A stretch of DNA of 64,000 nt from Bog-473 sp963741995. GTDB taxonomy: Bacteria > Actinomycetota > Acidimicrobiia > Acidimicrobiales > RAAP-2. This document shows, in pieces, positions 36,632-46,651 of this stretch; the stretch's first letter is position 1; each line of letters begins with the position of its first letter. The stretch lies in contig CAVUKI010000007.1 of NCBI GenBank assembly GCA_963741995.1, positions 310,001 through 374,000 on the forward strand, written 5' to 3'. A program made the translations under genes and the position numbers. Under the pieces are notes generated by a model that saw only the letters and a program-made list of their open reading frames with translations, was not told the origin of the DNA and did not search any database.

Positions 36632-37213
36632 TCAGATCTCCCGCCGGTGCACCGCCACGGCGTAGCGGTCATCCGGGGAGAAGGGGGCCTTGTCCCACGT
36701 CGACCAGCGGTCCTGGAGCACGAGCCCCGACCGCGCCGCCAGCGTGTCGTGCTGGCGCGGACCAAAGCTGCCCGACCCCAGGGAATAGCCCGTCACGAGG
36801 CGTCCACCCGGGCGGAGCCAGCGTACCGAGTTGGCGATGATCTGACCCTCGGAACCGGGGGGGACGAAGATCAACACGTTGCCGGCCATGATCACGACGT
36901 CGAAGGTCTGCCCGAAGTCGAGCCCGGGATCCGCCAGGTCCCCACGCACCCACGCCAGATCGGGCGCCTTGGCACGGGCCGACGCGAGCATCGCCTCGTC
37001 GACATCGACGCCAACGACGGTGTGGCCGCGCCGGCTGAGCTCGATGGCCACCCGGCCGGTGCCACACCCCGCATCGAGCACGGATCGGGGCGCGTAAGAG
37101 GCCACCAGTGCCGCCTCACCGTGCATGTCCATGCCCGTGGCGGCCAGGTCCCCGAAGCGCCGGTCGTAGTCCGCTCCACGCGGGACGCCACTCTCCTGCC
37201 AGCGATCGACCAC
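36632..37213 (-). CDS. Class I SAM-dependent methyltransferase
   Basis: A 193-residue methyltransferase. Motif I is VLDAGCGTGRVAI (about residues 45-57), the acidic residue after strand 2 is in VGVDVDEAML, and motif II/III (FDVVIMAGNVLIF, then LRPGGRLVTGY) follows. The substrate cannot be predicted. GTG start. It stands alone, leftward, between the lrp promoter and the rightward NRDE gene. Confidence 0.88.
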   Translation of the reverse strand: MVDRWQESGVPRGADYDRRFGDLAATGMDMHGEAALVASYAPRSVLDAGCGTGRVAIELSRRGHTVVGVDVDEAMLASARAKAPDLAWVRGDLADPGLDFGQTFDVVIMAGNVLIFVPPGSEGQIIANSVRWLRPGGRLVTGYSLGSGSFGPRQHDTLAARSGLVLQDRWSTWDKAPFSPDDRYAVAVHRREI

Positions 37214-37348
37214 TTCTCGTCAGGGGATGCAGTCGAAGACGATGCGCAGTCGCATACCCGGCACGGTAGCCCTTTGCCGGCCACGTGCGGTCCACCGTCG
37301 AACGGGTGCGAGCCGTCAACGACGCGAGCGCTCGGTAGGGTGGGCGGC

Positions 37349-38101
37349 GTGTGCCTCCTGGTCGTGGCGTCGCAAGTCGTGGCCGGCGAGCCGCTCATTG
37401 TGGGGGCCAATCGCGACGAGGTCCTGGAGCGTCCGTCGACCGCCGTCACGGTGCTGGACGCGGGGCCACCCCGAATGGTTGGCGGCCGGGACGAACTCTC
37501 GGGGGGCACGTGGCTGGCCGTCAACGAGCACGGAGTCTGTGCGGGGCTGACCAATCAGCCACGGGGCGATGCGAAGGATCCCTCCAAGCGATCACGGGGC
37601 GAACTGCCACTGGAGCTCGCCCGGCACGCCACCGCGGCCGATGCCGTTGCCGCGCTCCTCTCGGCTTTCCGCCCGGCCGACTACAACGGCTCGTGGCTCC
37701 TCGTCGGGGACCGCACCTCGCTGTACTTCGTCGACTTCACGGGTTCGGGTGAGGGCGCGGCGATCGCCCTGCCTCCGGGGATCCATGTGCTCGAGAACCG
37801 CGCGCTCGGCGAGGCCTCGCCCAAGGTCGACCTGGTGCGGGCGGGTCTCGATGTCCCGCCCGACGGTGACGAGGTGGCCGAAGCTTTTCGCCGCGTCCTG
37901 GTGGACCATCGGAACCCCGAGGGCGAGGAGCGGCCGAACGCGGCCAACTGTGTGCATCTCGAGGCATTCGGGACACGATCGTCCTGCATTGTGCGGGTGC
38001 CCTCCGGGAAGGCAGCACCACGCCTGTGGGTGGCCGACGGCCCCCCCTGCACGACGGCGTACGAGGACGTCAGTTGTCTGTGGGAGCTCCCGGTCGGATA
38101 G
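37349..38101 (+). CDS. NRDE (TANGO2)-family protein
   Basis: A 250-residue protein with the family-defining ANRDE motif (residues 18-22) and a Cys at position 2 (MCLLVVA), as in Ntn-type hydrolases. SGGTWLAVNEHG and LTNQP follow. The TANGO2/NRDE family is linked to heme or lipid handling in eukaryotes; the bacterial role is unclear. TAGGGT lies seven bases before the GTG, so the mRNA is likely leaderless. It converges with ettA. Confidence 0.85.
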   Translation: MCLLVVASQVVAGEPLIVGANRDEVLERPSTAVTVLDAGPPRMVGGRDELSGGTWLAVNEHGVCAGLTNQPRGDAKDPSKRSRGELPLELARHATAADAVAALLSAFRPADYNGSWLLVGDRTSLYFVDFTGSGEGAAIALPPGIHVLENRALGEASPKVDLVRAGLDVPPDGDEVAEAFRRVLVDHRNPEGEERPNAANCVHLEAFGTRSSCIVRVPSGKAAPRLWVADGPPCTTAYEDVSCLWELPVG

Positions 38102-38108
38102 CCCGGGC

Positions 38109-39788
38109 TCAGTCGCGGACGAGCGGCTTGTAGCGCAGGCGGTGCGGTTGGTCGGCGTCGACCCCGAGACGCTTGTGGCGATCCGCCTCGTAGTCGCTGA
38201 AGTTCCCCTCCCACCACCGGGCTTCGGACTCCCCCTCGAAGGCGAGGACGTGGGTGGCGATGCGGTCGAGGAACCACCGGTCGTGACTGATGACAACGGC
38301 GCAACCGGGGAAGGTCAACAGCGCATCCTCCAGCGCCCGCAGCGTGTCCACGTCGAGATCGTTGGTCGGCTCGTCGAGGAGGAGGACGTTGCCGCCGCTG
38401 CGGAGCACTTTGGCCAACAGCACCCGGTTGCGCTCGCCTCCAGAGAGCTGGCCCACCTTCTTCTGCTGGTCACTCCCCTTGAACCCGAAGCCCGCCACGT
38501 AGGCGCGGCCATGCAGCTCCCGCCCGCCCACGACGATCCGATCCACTCCTCCGGTGACCTCCTCGTAGACCGTGGCGTCCGATTCCAATGACTCGCGGGA
38601 CTGATCCACATAGGCCAGCTGCACCGTTGCTCCGATCGTCACGCTGCCCGCGTCGGGCTTTTCCTCGCCGACGATCATCCGGAAGAGGGTCGTCTTGCCG
38701 GCGCCGTTGGGACCGATCACGCCGACGATGCCCCCCGGGGGAAGGTTGAACGACAGGCCATCCATCAGCAGGTGGTCGCCGAACGACTTCACGACGCCGG
38801 CCGCCTCGACCACCTGGTCCCCCAAGCGCGGGCCGGGAGGGATGGTCAACTCGACCCGCTCGGCCCGGCGCTCGGCGGATTCGGCCTCGGTCACGAGCTC
38901 GTTGTAGGCGGTGATGCGCGCCTTGCCCTTGCTCTGCCGGGCGCGTGGCGACATCCGGATCCATTCGAGCTCGCGTTCGAGCGACGCCTGCCGGGAGCGG
39001 TCGGCCTTCTCCTCGGCCGCCAGGCGCGCCTGCTTCTGCTCGAGCCAGGAGGAGTAATTGCCCTCCCAGGGGATGCCTGCGCCGCGATCGAGCTCGAGGA
39101 TCCAGCCCGCCACGTTGTCGAGGAAGTAGCGGTCGTGGGTCACCGCGACGACCGTGCCCGGGTAGACCTGCAGCGTCCGCTCCAGCCACGCCACGGACTC
39201 GGCATCGAGGTGGTTGGTCGGCTCGTCCAGGAGGAGCAGGTCCGGCGCGGACAGGAGCAGCCGGCACAGCGCCACCCTTCGTCGTTCGCCGCCCGAGAGC
39301 GTGCTGACGTCGGCGTCACCGGGTGGGAGGCGGAGCGCATCCATGGCGATCTCGAAGGTGCGGTCCAGCTCCCAGGCTCCGGCGGCATCGATCTTGGCCT
39401 GCAGGTCAGCCTGTTCGGCAAGCAGTGCGTCAATGTCCGCATCGGCATCGCCGAAGGCGGCGCACACCGCGTTGTACCGGTCGACGAGCTGCTTGGCCTC
39501 GCCCACACCGTCAGCCACGTTGCCGGCGACGTCCTTGGATTCGTCCAGCTGGGGCTCCTGTGCCAGGTGCCCCACCGTGAAGCCCGGGGTCAGCCTGGCC
39601 TCACCGGAGAATCCATCGTCCTCACCGGCCATGATCCGCAACAGGGACGACTTTCCCGAGCCGTTGGAGCCGATGACACCGATCTTCGCTCCGGGATAGA
39701 AGGAGAGGTTGATGCCCTTGAGCACCTCACGATCGGGAGGGTAGAAGCGCGAAAGCCCGCGCATGGTGTAGATGAACTGAGGAGCCAC
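38109..39788 (-). CDS. ettA: Energy-dependent translational throttle protein EttA
   Basis: A 559-residue soluble ABC-F protein with two ATPase domains. Walker A motifs are GSNGSGKSS and GPNGAGKTT, the signatures LSGGERRR and LSGGERNR, and the Walker B/linker motifs LLLLDEPTNHLD and VLLLDEPTNDLD. The arm and P-site-tRNA-interaction motif between the domains, the start MAPQFIYTMRGLSRFYPPDR and the end DRHKRLG are typical of EttA. It binds the ribosomal E site and gates the first peptide bond according to ATP/ADP ratio. Confidence 0.93.
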   Translation of the reverse strand: MAPQFIYTMRGLSRFYPPDREVLKGINLSFYPGAKIGVIGSNGSGKSSLLRIMAGEDDGFSGEARLTPGFTVGHLAQEPQLDESKDVAGNVADGVGEAKQLVDRYNAVCAAFGDADADIDALLAEQADLQAKIDAAGAWELDRTFEIAMDALRLPPGDADVSTLSGGERRRVALCRLLLSAPDLLLLDEPTNHLDAESVAWLERTLQVYPGTVVAVTHDRYFLDNVAGWILELDRGAGIPWEGNYSSWLEQKQARLAAEEKADRSRQASLERELEWIRMSPRARQSKGKARITAYNELVTEAESAERRAERVELTIPPGPRLGDQVVEAAGVVKSFGDHLLMDGLSFNLPPGGIVGVIGPNGAGKTTLFRMIVGEEKPDAGSVTIGATVQLAYVDQSRESLESDATVYEEVTGGVDRIVVGGRELHGRAYVAGFGFKGSDQQKKVGQLSGGERNRVLLAKVLRSGGNVLLLDEPTNDLDVDTLRALEDALLTFPGCAVVISHDRWFLDRIATHVLAFEGESEARWWEGNFSDYEADRHKRLGVDADQPHRLRYKPLVRD

Positions 39789-39836
39789 GGCGACCAGTGT
39801 GCCCGATGTGGGACGTCCCGCCGCGCCGACGGAGCG

Positions 39837-40889
39837 TCAGCGGCCGGAGGACCAGCGGATCCTGCTCAACCTGCTCGCGCGGACCATGCCCGTTTCCACG
39901 AACCAGCGTGCGGAAGCCTCGAGCGCCTCGACTGCGGGCCGGGGCGCATACCCCAGTTCCTCACGGGCCCGGCTGCTGTCGAAGGACATCCGCGAAGTCG
40001 ACATGCGCGCCGCCTCCAGCGGCACGGACGGATGCCGGCGCAGGAGCCGACCCTCGACCAGCTCGGAGACGGCGGCCACGGCCAGGGCCAGGGAGTTGGG
40101 CACTTTGCCGTATGGAGCCGGGAGCCCGGTGAGGATGGCAAGCTCGGCGAGCACCTGCTCCAGGGTCATGTTCTCCCCACCCAGGATGTAGCTCCGTCCG
40201 GTCCGACCCTTCTCGAGCGCCAGCAGCTGCCCTGCGGCCAGGTCGTCGACGTGGGCCACGTTCAACACAGTGTCCACGTAGGCCGGCATCCGGCCGTTCA
40301 GGAAGTCGAGGACGAGCTTCCCGGTCGGCGTGGGCGCACGGTCCCCGGGCCCGACCGGGAACGTGGGCAGGACCAGTGACGCCGGCAGGCCTTGGGCGAT
40401 GGCGCGCAGCACCTCGTGCTCGGCCACGTACTTGGACCGCTTGTACGAGCCGTAGAGATGCCTGACATCGGGAAAGGACCGCTCGTCGGCCGAGCGGGAG
40501 CCCGAGACGTGCTCGAGCCCGAGCGTGCCAACGGTGCTGGTGTACACCAATCGTTCGACGCCGGCCTCCTCGGCGGCCCCGAGGACGTTGCGCGTGCCGT
40601 CGACATTGATGGCATAGAAGGTCTCAGGATCCCGCGCCCAGAAGCGGTACAACGCCGCCACGTGGAAAACGGCCCGGCTGCCATTCATCGCGCTCTGCAC
40701 GCTGTCACGGCTTCGCAGGTCGCCGACGACCTGCTTCACCGGGAGACCTTCGAGGTTCGCGGTGTCGGCACCCGGCTCGACCAGCGCGATCACCTCCTGC
40801 CCGCGCCCAACCAGCTGACGCGTCACCGCCGAGCCGATGAACCCACTGGCCCCGGTGACGAGCACCCGGTCTCCGGAGGCGAGCTTCAC
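39837..40889 (-). CDS. hpnA: NAD-dependent epimerase, HpnA-like (hopanoid-associated)
   Basis: A 350-residue extended SDR. TGASGFIG lies at residues 12-19 and YKRSK is the catalytic YxxxK. The segment VAALYRFWARDPETFYAINVDGTRN is characteristic of the hopanoid-associated sugar epimerase HpnA. HpnA is proposed to modify the side chain of bacteriohopanepolyols. GTG start overlaps the stop of the aminotransferase by four bases, supporting one pathway. No squalene-hopene cyclase lies in the window, so the assignment rests on motif and pairing. Confidence 0.75.
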   Translation of the reverse strand: MKLASGDRVLVTGASGFIGSAVTRQLVGRGQEVIALVEPGADTANLEGLPVKQVVGDLRSRDSVQSAMNGSRAVFHVAALYRFWARDPETFYAINVDGTRNVLGAAEEAGVERLVYTSTVGTLGLEHVSGSRSADERSFPDVRHLYGSYKRSKYVAEHEVLRAIAQGLPASLVLPTFPVGPGDRAPTPTGKLVLDFLNGRMPAYVDTVLNVAHVDDLAAGQLLALEKGRTGRSYILGGENMTLEQVLAELAILTGLPAPYGKVPNSLALAVAAVSELVEGRLLRRHPSVPLEAARMSTSRMSFDSSRAREELGYAPRPAVEALEASARWFVETGMVRASRLSRIRWSSGR

Positions 40890-42274
40890 AGCCGCGCCCG
40901 GTGCAACGTGCCCTTGGCCATCGTCTTGCCGAACTCGAAGATCAGGCTGGAGCCCCGCTGGGCGCTGGCCAGCACGTCGTCGAGGGCGTCGACGAAGAGC
41001 TCCACCTCGTCCTCCCCGGCGATCAGCGGCGGCAGGAGTTTGATGACGTTCATGTTGTCCGCCGCCACCTGCGTAAGGATGCGATGCCGGTGGAAAAGCG
41101 GGGTCACCACCATTTGGGAGAACAGGGCGGGCCGCACGGCTTCGACCATCTTGAAGCGGCGGCGCAGGCCCGGCGTCGAGGGCTCGCCGAACGCAAGCCC
41201 GATCATGAGCCCCCTCCCCCGCACCTCGTGAAGGAATTCGTACTGTTCGACCAGCGGTTCGAGAGCCTTGATGAAGGCCTTCCCGGTGCGCTGTACCCGG
41301 TCGAGGATGTCCTCGTCGTCGAACACGGCCAGAGTGGCCAGTCCCGCCACCATCGCCAGCTGGTTGGTACTGAAGGTCGAGGAGTGGACCACCGCCCTGT
41401 CCATGGAGCTGTAGACGGCATCGGAGACCGCGGCGGAACTGAGCATGGCCCCCACGGGCACGTAGCCACCGGACAGCGCCTTCGACACGGTGATGATGTC
41501 GGGGGTGATGCCGAATTGCTCGTGGCAGAAGAAGGTCCCCGACCGGCCCATGCCGGCCTGCACCTCGTCGAGGATCATGAGCGCCCTGTGGCGGCGGCAG
41601 AGCGACTGGGCCTCCTGCCAGAACTCGTCCGGCGCCAGGTTGACCCCCTTGCCCTGGATCGGCTCGGCGATGAACGCTGCCACGTCGCCCTGCCGGAGCT
41701 CCCGGGCCAGGGCGGCCGCATCACCGAACGGGATCATGTCGCAGCCCGGGAGGAGCGGCCCGAACCCGCTCCGGAACTCCTTCCCGCCGTTGAGGGCCAA
41801 CGCCCCTGTCGTGAGCCCGTGAAAGGCGTGGTCGCAGTAGAGGATGCGCGTGCGCTTCGTGGCGGCCCGGGCGAACTTGATCGCGCTCTCGACCGCCTCC
41901 GCCCCGGAGTTGGTGAAGAACACGCGCTGTATGCCTGGATGTGACCGGGCAACCAACTCCTCGGCCAGGACGCCGGAGAGCAGGGAGCAGTCCATCTGCA
42001 CGAGATTGGGCAGATCGGCGTCGAGGGCGTCGTGCAACGCACGAACGATCGTTGGATGACTCCGTCCGAGGGCAAAGACACCGAAGCCGGACAGGAGGTC
42101 CAGATACCGGTCCCCCTTGTCGTCGATGAGATAGCAGCCCTCGCCCTTCTCGTAGAACCGATCGAACTCGATCTGGCCGAGGACCCGGGGGAGCTGGGGA
42201 TTGATGTACTTCGAGTGGAGGGAGAAGTTCTCGCCCCTGCGCTCGTCCAACACCTGCTTCAGATCAAAGGCCAT
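40886..42274 (-). CDS. hpnO: Class III aminotransferase, HpnO-like
   Basis: A 462-residue class III PLP aminotransferase with the cofactor lysine K265 in TVSKALSGGYVPVG, D236 in MILDEVQAGMG and SGAEAVESAIK near residue 123. Class III members include acetylornithine, 4-aminobutyrate and HpnO transaminases. Co-transcription and overlap with an HpnA-like gene favours HpnO, which makes aminobacteriohopanetriol. This is inference from context. The ATG has TGGAG eight bases upstream; the gene heads the pair and is divergent from the sulfatase. Confidence 0.7.
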   Translation of the reverse strand: MAFDLKQVLDERRGENFSLHSKYINPQLPRVLGQIEFDRFYEKGEGCYLIDDKGDRYLDLLSGFGVFALGRSHPTIVRALHDALDADLPNLVQMDCSLLSGVLAEELVARSHPGIQRVFFTNSGAEAVESAIKFARAATKRTRILYCDHAFHGLTTGALALNGGKEFRSGFGPLLPGCDMIPFGDAAALARELRQGDVAAFIAEPIQGKGVNLAPDEFWQEAQSLCRRHRALMILDEVQAGMGRSGTFFCHEQFGITPDIITVSKALSGGYVPVGAMLSSAAVSDAVYSSMDRAVVHSSTFSTNQLAMVAGLATLAVFDDEDILDRVQRTGKAFIKALEPLVEQYEFLHEVRGRGLMIGLAFGEPSTPGLRRRFKMVEAVRPALFSQMVVTPLFHRHRILTQVAADNMNVIKLLPPLIAGEDEVELFVDALDDVLASAQRGSSLIFEFGKTMAKGTLHRARL

Positions 42275-42424
42275 GCGGTGGGCTCCAGGGTTCGCTCCGG
42301 CGGTGGCGACAGGTTAGTGCTGCGCTTCGTTCGCCTGATCGCAGGAACTTCGGCGCCGGGTTTCATGCGATGATCGTTTCCGACCCACCCATACCAACAT
42401 TCGATCGGACGGAAGGGCAACAGC

Positions 42425-43903
42425 ATGGCCACAGATGCTCCCAACATTCTGCTGGTCATGTCGGATCAACATCGGGCCGACATGATGGGATGCGCAGGAG
42501 ACGCGAGCGCCCTCACTCCCTCGCTCGACGCGTTGGCCGCGCAGGGCGTCCGCTACTCGCGGGTGTCGTGTCAGGGCCCGCTCTGCATGCCGGCTCGGGC
42601 TTCGTTCATGACAGAGCGCTACGTGCGCGACCACGGCGTCTACACGAACTCGTCCGAGGTCGCGCCCGACAGCCCGACCTATGCTTGGGCCCTGCGGGAA
42701 GCCGGCTACCACACCGCGCTGCTCGGCAAGGCGCACCTGTACCTCGACGAACAGCTCACCGTGTCCCACATGGATGACATGGCCGGACGGCTCGAGGCGC
42801 TGGGGTTCGTCGAGGTCTTCGAGACGGGTGACAAGTTCGTCGGGAAGATCCCGACCCGTTATACCGACTACCTCTCCGGCCGCGGCCTGCTCGATGCCTA
42901 CAAGCAGCACATCGCAGACCGCAGCTACCAGGGTGAGAACGAAGACGGTCACAACGCGACCAAGTGTGTGCCGATGTGGGACTCCACACCGACCCCCATC
43001 CCGCTGGAGGCCTACGTCGATGCTTGGCACGGTCAGCAGGCGGTGCAGTGGATCGAGCGTTACGACCGCCAGGAGCCGTTCTTTCTCTTCGTGGGGTTCC
43101 CCGGGCCGCACGATCCCTGGGACGCGCCGGCGGAGGCCGTGCAGCGCTACCGGGACGTGGACATCTCCATGCCCACCTCCACCCGCCGTCCCACGATGGA
43201 GGGGACGGGCCGCTACGGCGGCCTGTTGAATGCGTTCCTCTGGGTCTCCGACTCCGAGACGATGAACGACGACGCCATCAGGGGCATGCGGACGTCGTAC
43301 GCCGCGGACATCTCCGTCATTGACCAGGCCGTCGGCGACATGGTGGGAGCACTCGAGCGCAGGGGCCTGCTGGACACCACCTGGGTCATCTACACCAGTG
43401 ATCACGGCGAGATGGGGGGCAACCACGGACTGATGTCCAAGTGCGTGCTGTACGAGCCGGCTGTGCGCGTGCCGCTGATCGTCCGTCCACCGGGCGGCTG
43501 CTCCTCGCATGTGGTCGCTTCCCTGGTGGAGCATCTCGACGTGCCGGCCACCGTGCGCGAGATCGCTCGTGCCCCCGACGTCGCGCACTCCGAGGGACGC
43601 TCGCTCCTGGCCAGCGTGCACGACCCGGCCACGCTTCCGCTCCGCTCCCTCACCGTGAGTGAGAACTGGGGCTTCGCGGCCTTCGAGACCGAGCGCTACA
43701 AGCTGGTGGTCGACGAGGACGCCTTGGAGCCGTGCCAACTCTTCGACCTGTCGGAGGATGCCGCGGAGGACCACAACCTTCTGCCCGATCCGACGGCGGG
43801 ACCGGTCGTGGAGGAGATCATGGAGACCCACGTCCGCCCGTTCTTCCGGACTCCCCCCGCCCGTCCGATCCCGAGCTTCTTCACGGGCGGCTACGACACT
43901 TGA
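42425..43903 (+). CDS. Type I sulfatase
   Basis: A 492-residue sulfatase. Metal ligand D14 and the SDQHR opening are present, and C54 in CMPAR is the site converted to formylglycine. The later HDPWDAP and TSDHGEMGGNHGL segments supply the remaining active-site ligands. No signal peptide is visible, so it is probably cytoplasmic or exported by another route. It cleaves a sulfate (or phosphonate) ester; the substrate is unknown. GGAAGGG lies shortly before the ATG. A formylglycine-generating enzyme is not in the window. Confidence 0.9.
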   Translation: MATDAPNILLVMSDQHRADMMGCAGDASALTPSLDALAAQGVRYSRVSCQGPLCMPARASFMTERYVRDHGVYTNSSEVAPDSPTYAWALREAGYHTALLGKAHLYLDEQLTVSHMDDMAGRLEALGFVEVFETGDKFVGKIPTRYTDYLSGRGLLDAYKQHIADRSYQGENEDGHNATKCVPMWDSTPTPIPLEAYVDAWHGQQAVQWIERYDRQEPFFLFVGFPGPHDPWDAPAEAVQRYRDVDISMPTSTRRPTMEGTGRYGGLLNAFLWVSDSETMNDDAIRGMRTSYAADISVIDQAVGDMVGALERRGLLDTTWVIYTSDHGEMGGNHGLMSKCVLYEPAVRVPLIVRPPGGCSSHVVASLVEHLDVPATVREIARAPDVAHSEGRSLLASVHDPATLPLRSLTVSENWGFAAFETERYKLVVDEDALEPCQLFDLSEDAAEDHNLLPDPTAGPVVEEIMETHVRPFFRTPPARPIPSFFTGGYDT

Positions 43904-43954
43904 GTGGTGCGGTGCCCGACCCACTCCCGGTCGGCCCGCGTCCCCGCGCCGTGG

Positions 43955-45169
43955 TCACTGGCCGTCTGATCGCTCCGACACGCCGGGCGCGGCCGTTGTC
44001 CCGGAGCCCCGGCCGAGCCATCGGAGCCCGATCAGCGGATAGATCAGGACCGAGAGCATGCCTGCGGCGACCAGGGCCGCTGCGTTCTGCGGCTTCATCC
44101 GGTGCTCGCTGACGCCCAGCGACGTGATGACGACGATGATCGGCAGGCCCGTGGCGGACAGGATGGCCAGGCTGCGGGCTTCCACCTTTGTCAGGGCACC
44201 CCGGAAGAACGCCCACGTCGGCAAGCTGCGGGTAAACAAGAGGATGACGGTGAACATCGGCACCAGCAAGAGGACCTTGGGCATGTGGATCAGCGCATGG
44301 AGGTCGAACTTGATGCCGCTGTCGATGAAGAAGATCGGGATGAGGAAGCCGAAGCCGATCGCCTCCAGCTTGCTCGTGATGGGCGCACTGTCCTCGCCCT
44401 TGATGAAGAGGCGCACGACGACGCCGGCCGCGAAGGCACCGAGCAAGACGTCGAGGCTGAGCTCCTCGGCCAGGTAGACCAGCAGGACCACCAGCAAGAC
44501 CGAGATCCGTACCGGCAGCTGCGCCGTGGAGTAGAGGTGCTTGCGCATGAGGGCGATGAACCGGGGCGGATGAGCCTGGGTGGCGAGCAGGGCGGCGGTC
44601 ACGGCGACCGCGACAAAAAGGGCGAGGAGCAGGAAGGTCACCCGGGCGTCCCGGTTGGTGAGCAGCACCGCCACCGCCACGATTGGACCGAACTCACCAA
44701 TGGCACCCACCGACAGGACGGAGGGCCCGACCGGGGTGCGCAGCACCCCGTTGTCGCGCAGGATCGGGAGAAGCGTCCCGAGCGCCGTGGTTGTCAGGCA
44801 GAGCGCCACAACAGTGTGATCGAGCACGAGCCCCGTCGCGTGGAGCAACGCGCCGACTCCGAGCGCGAGCACCAGCGAGGTCCCCCACGATCCCGCCGCT
44901 CTGCCGAGGTGGCCCTGCCGCATGGTCGACAGGTCGAGCTCGGTGCCGGCCAGGAACATCAGATAGGTCAGACCGAAATCAGACAGTGCCGTCACAATGT
45001 TGTTCGGGTGGGCGATGTCGAGCACGTACGGACCGAGCAAGATCCCGAAGAGGATCTGGATCACCACCTCGGGTATGGCGATGAACCGACGCAACCATTC
45101 GGCGACGATGGGCGCCAGGACCGCGGCCAGCCCGATGAGGACCAGCGTGGGAATGGCTTGTTCGATCAT
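43955..45169 (-). CDS. Cation/proton antiporter (CPA2, KefB-like)
   Basis: A 404-residue membrane protein of about 12 helices with the CPA pattern VVIQILFGILLGP, MFLAGTELDLSTM and FLIPIFFIDSGIKFDL. No C-terminal RCK/TrkA-N domain is present, so it is a bare antiporter module. It would exchange Na+ or K+ for H+. ATG 45169 is chosen because the helix series starts directly there; the frame upstream is open but has no membrane character. It converges with the sulfatase. Confidence 0.85.
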   Translation of the reverse strand: MIEQAIPTLVLIGLAAVLAPIVAEWLRRFIAIPEVVIQILFGILLGPYVLDIAHPNNIVTALSDFGLTYLMFLAGTELDLSTMRQGHLGRAAGSWGTSLVLALGVGALLHATGLVLDHTVVALCLTTTALGTLLPILRDNGVLRTPVGPSVLSVGAIGEFGPIVAVAVLLTNRDARVTFLLLALFVAVAVTAALLATQAHPPRFIALMRKHLYSTAQLPVRISVLLVVLLVYLAEELSLDVLLGAFAAGVVVRLFIKGEDSAPITSKLEAIGFGFLIPIFFIDSGIKFDLHALIHMPKVLLLVPMFTVILLFTRSLPTWAFFRGALTKVEARSLAILSATGLPIIVVITSLGVSEHRMKPQNAAALVAAGMLSVLIYPLIGLRWLGRGSGTTAAPGVSERSDGQ

Positions 45170-45373
45170 GTGTCGTCCACCCGCCCCGTGACCGCCCGCT
45201 GTGGCACGCCGCGCACCTCCCGGGGACACGCTACGCGCCACGTCCTCGTACCCGGGCGATTTCGGAGGTTTGACGACCCCACGACCGTGCGGGAGCATGG
45301 CCCGACCTACTCGCGCCGGGGGTCCGCACATGAGGAGTTCGTCAGTGGTTCGCACGCGTGCAACGAGCGCCTC

Positions 45374-46606
45374 GTGACGTCCGCATTCGTCAATCCGTCC
45401 TGGATGCCGCACTCAGTCGGCGAGGCGGCCCGCGCCGGGGATGCGACCGCGGACGACCTCCTGTCGGGACGTGCGTGGTCCCACATGCTCGATGGCCTAC
45501 ACCAGGCCTCGACGGTCGTGTTGGCCGACAACGGCCGCCGCAACGCGGCAGACATGGCGGCGGGCTTCCGGCATCTGCTGGTGCTCCTTGGCATCGGACT
45601 CGACAACGCCCTGCGGCAGGAGTCCGACTCGGTGCTCGCCGTGAAGCCCTCCAGCGTCGACGCGATCTACAAGTGGGGCATGGACTGCCCCGACTGCATC
45701 TATACCGGAGCGGGACTTCGGGGCGGCGAGACGTACCGCCTCTGGGGCAACCGCGGCTCGGCGCGCTATGTGGGTCTGCAGTCGATGGCGGGCATGGCCT
45801 CGTCGGCGAACGTCCTGCTGGACGAGCTCGATCTGGGCCCTGCCGGGGAGGTGGACCTCATTCTCGCGGCCGAGCCGCATGAGGGGAACTGGTTGGCCAT
45901 CGCCGAGAACGCCACGGCTCTGGTGGTCCGGCACTTCTTCTACGACTGGGACACGGAGGTGGCGTCATCACTCTCCATCGAGCGGATCGGGGCGAAGGGC
46001 GAGAGGGCGGCGCGGCCGGCAGAGGATCCGCGGGCCGTGGTGGCCCGGCAGCTGATCGCCCTCGGGGACTTCGTCGTGGCCAATCTCGAATTCTTCCTCC
46101 AGTTCTCCCGGCCGGAGACGCCCAACACGTTCCTCCCACCACTCGACGGGACAGCGATGGGCGCGGCGGCGGAGAACCGACCGGTCATCGGGTCCTGGGA
46201 GCTGGCGCCCGACGAAGCACTGGTGGTGGAGGTCTCGCCACCGCAGGGTCTCTATTGGAGCTACTCGCTCGGGAATCCCTGGTGGGAGACCATCGACTAC
46301 GGGGCACATCAGAGCAGCCTGAATGGGCATCAGGCGACGGTGGACGACGACGGTGTCCTGCGCACCGTCATCGCTCACGAAGACCCCGGGGTGGCCAATT
46401 GGCTCGACACGGCCGGGCACAGCGCCGGCCCCATCATTTTACGTTGCGTCCGCACCGAGACAGCCCCCGTACCGACGATGCATCCCGTCAAGTTCTCGGA
46501 CATCGAGCACTCGTTGCCGACGCGTACCCACCGGGTGACCTCTGAAGAGCGGCGCGCCACCATGGCAGCACGACAGCTCGCCGTGAGCAAGCGGTTCTGC
46601 CGATGA
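45374..46606 (+). CDS. DUF1214-domain protein
   Basis: A 410-residue protein whose C-terminal half has the DUF1214 pattern: GLYWSYSLGNPWWETIDYG, followed by VIAHEDPGVANWLDTAGH and a downstream WD/RC segment. The N-terminal half resembles the companion region in DUF1214 proteins of actinobacteria. Function unknown; family members occur near lipid and steroid genes. GTG 45374 is the most reasonable start, since the longer frame is antisense to the antiporter. It is followed 45 bp later by an SDR gene, probably in one operon. Confidence 0.78.
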   Translation: MTSAFVNPSWMPHSVGEAARAGDATADDLLSGRAWSHMLDGLHQASTVVLADNGRRNAADMAAGFRHLLVLLGIGLDNALRQESDSVLAVKPSSVDAIYKWGMDCPDCIYTGAGLRGGETYRLWGNRGSARYVGLQSMAGMASSANVLLDELDLGPAGEVDLILAAEPHEGNWLAIAENATALVVRHFFYDWDTEVASSLSIERIGAKGERAARPAEDPRAVVARQLIALGDFVVANLEFFLQFSRPETPNTFLPPLDGTAMGAAAENRPVIGSWELAPDEALVVEVSPPQGLYWSYSLGNPWWETIDYGAHQSSLNGHQATVDDDGVLRTVIAHEDPGVANWLDTAGHSAGPIILRCVRTETAPVPTMHPVKFSDIEHSLPTRTHRVTSEERRATMAARQLAVSKRFCR

Positions 46607-46651
46607 CGCCGGGCGGACACGGCCGGACCGAAACGAAGGAGGTGGGTCAAC

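Noticed and set aside
38500..39270. Other-frame proteins within ettA, cydDC and similar GC-rich genes
   Set aside because: All are Arg/Pro/Ala-rich shadows caused by high GC at third positions.
44102..45373. Long upstream extension of the DUF1214 gene
   Set aside because: It lies antisense to the antiporter and is rich in charged low-complexity sequence.
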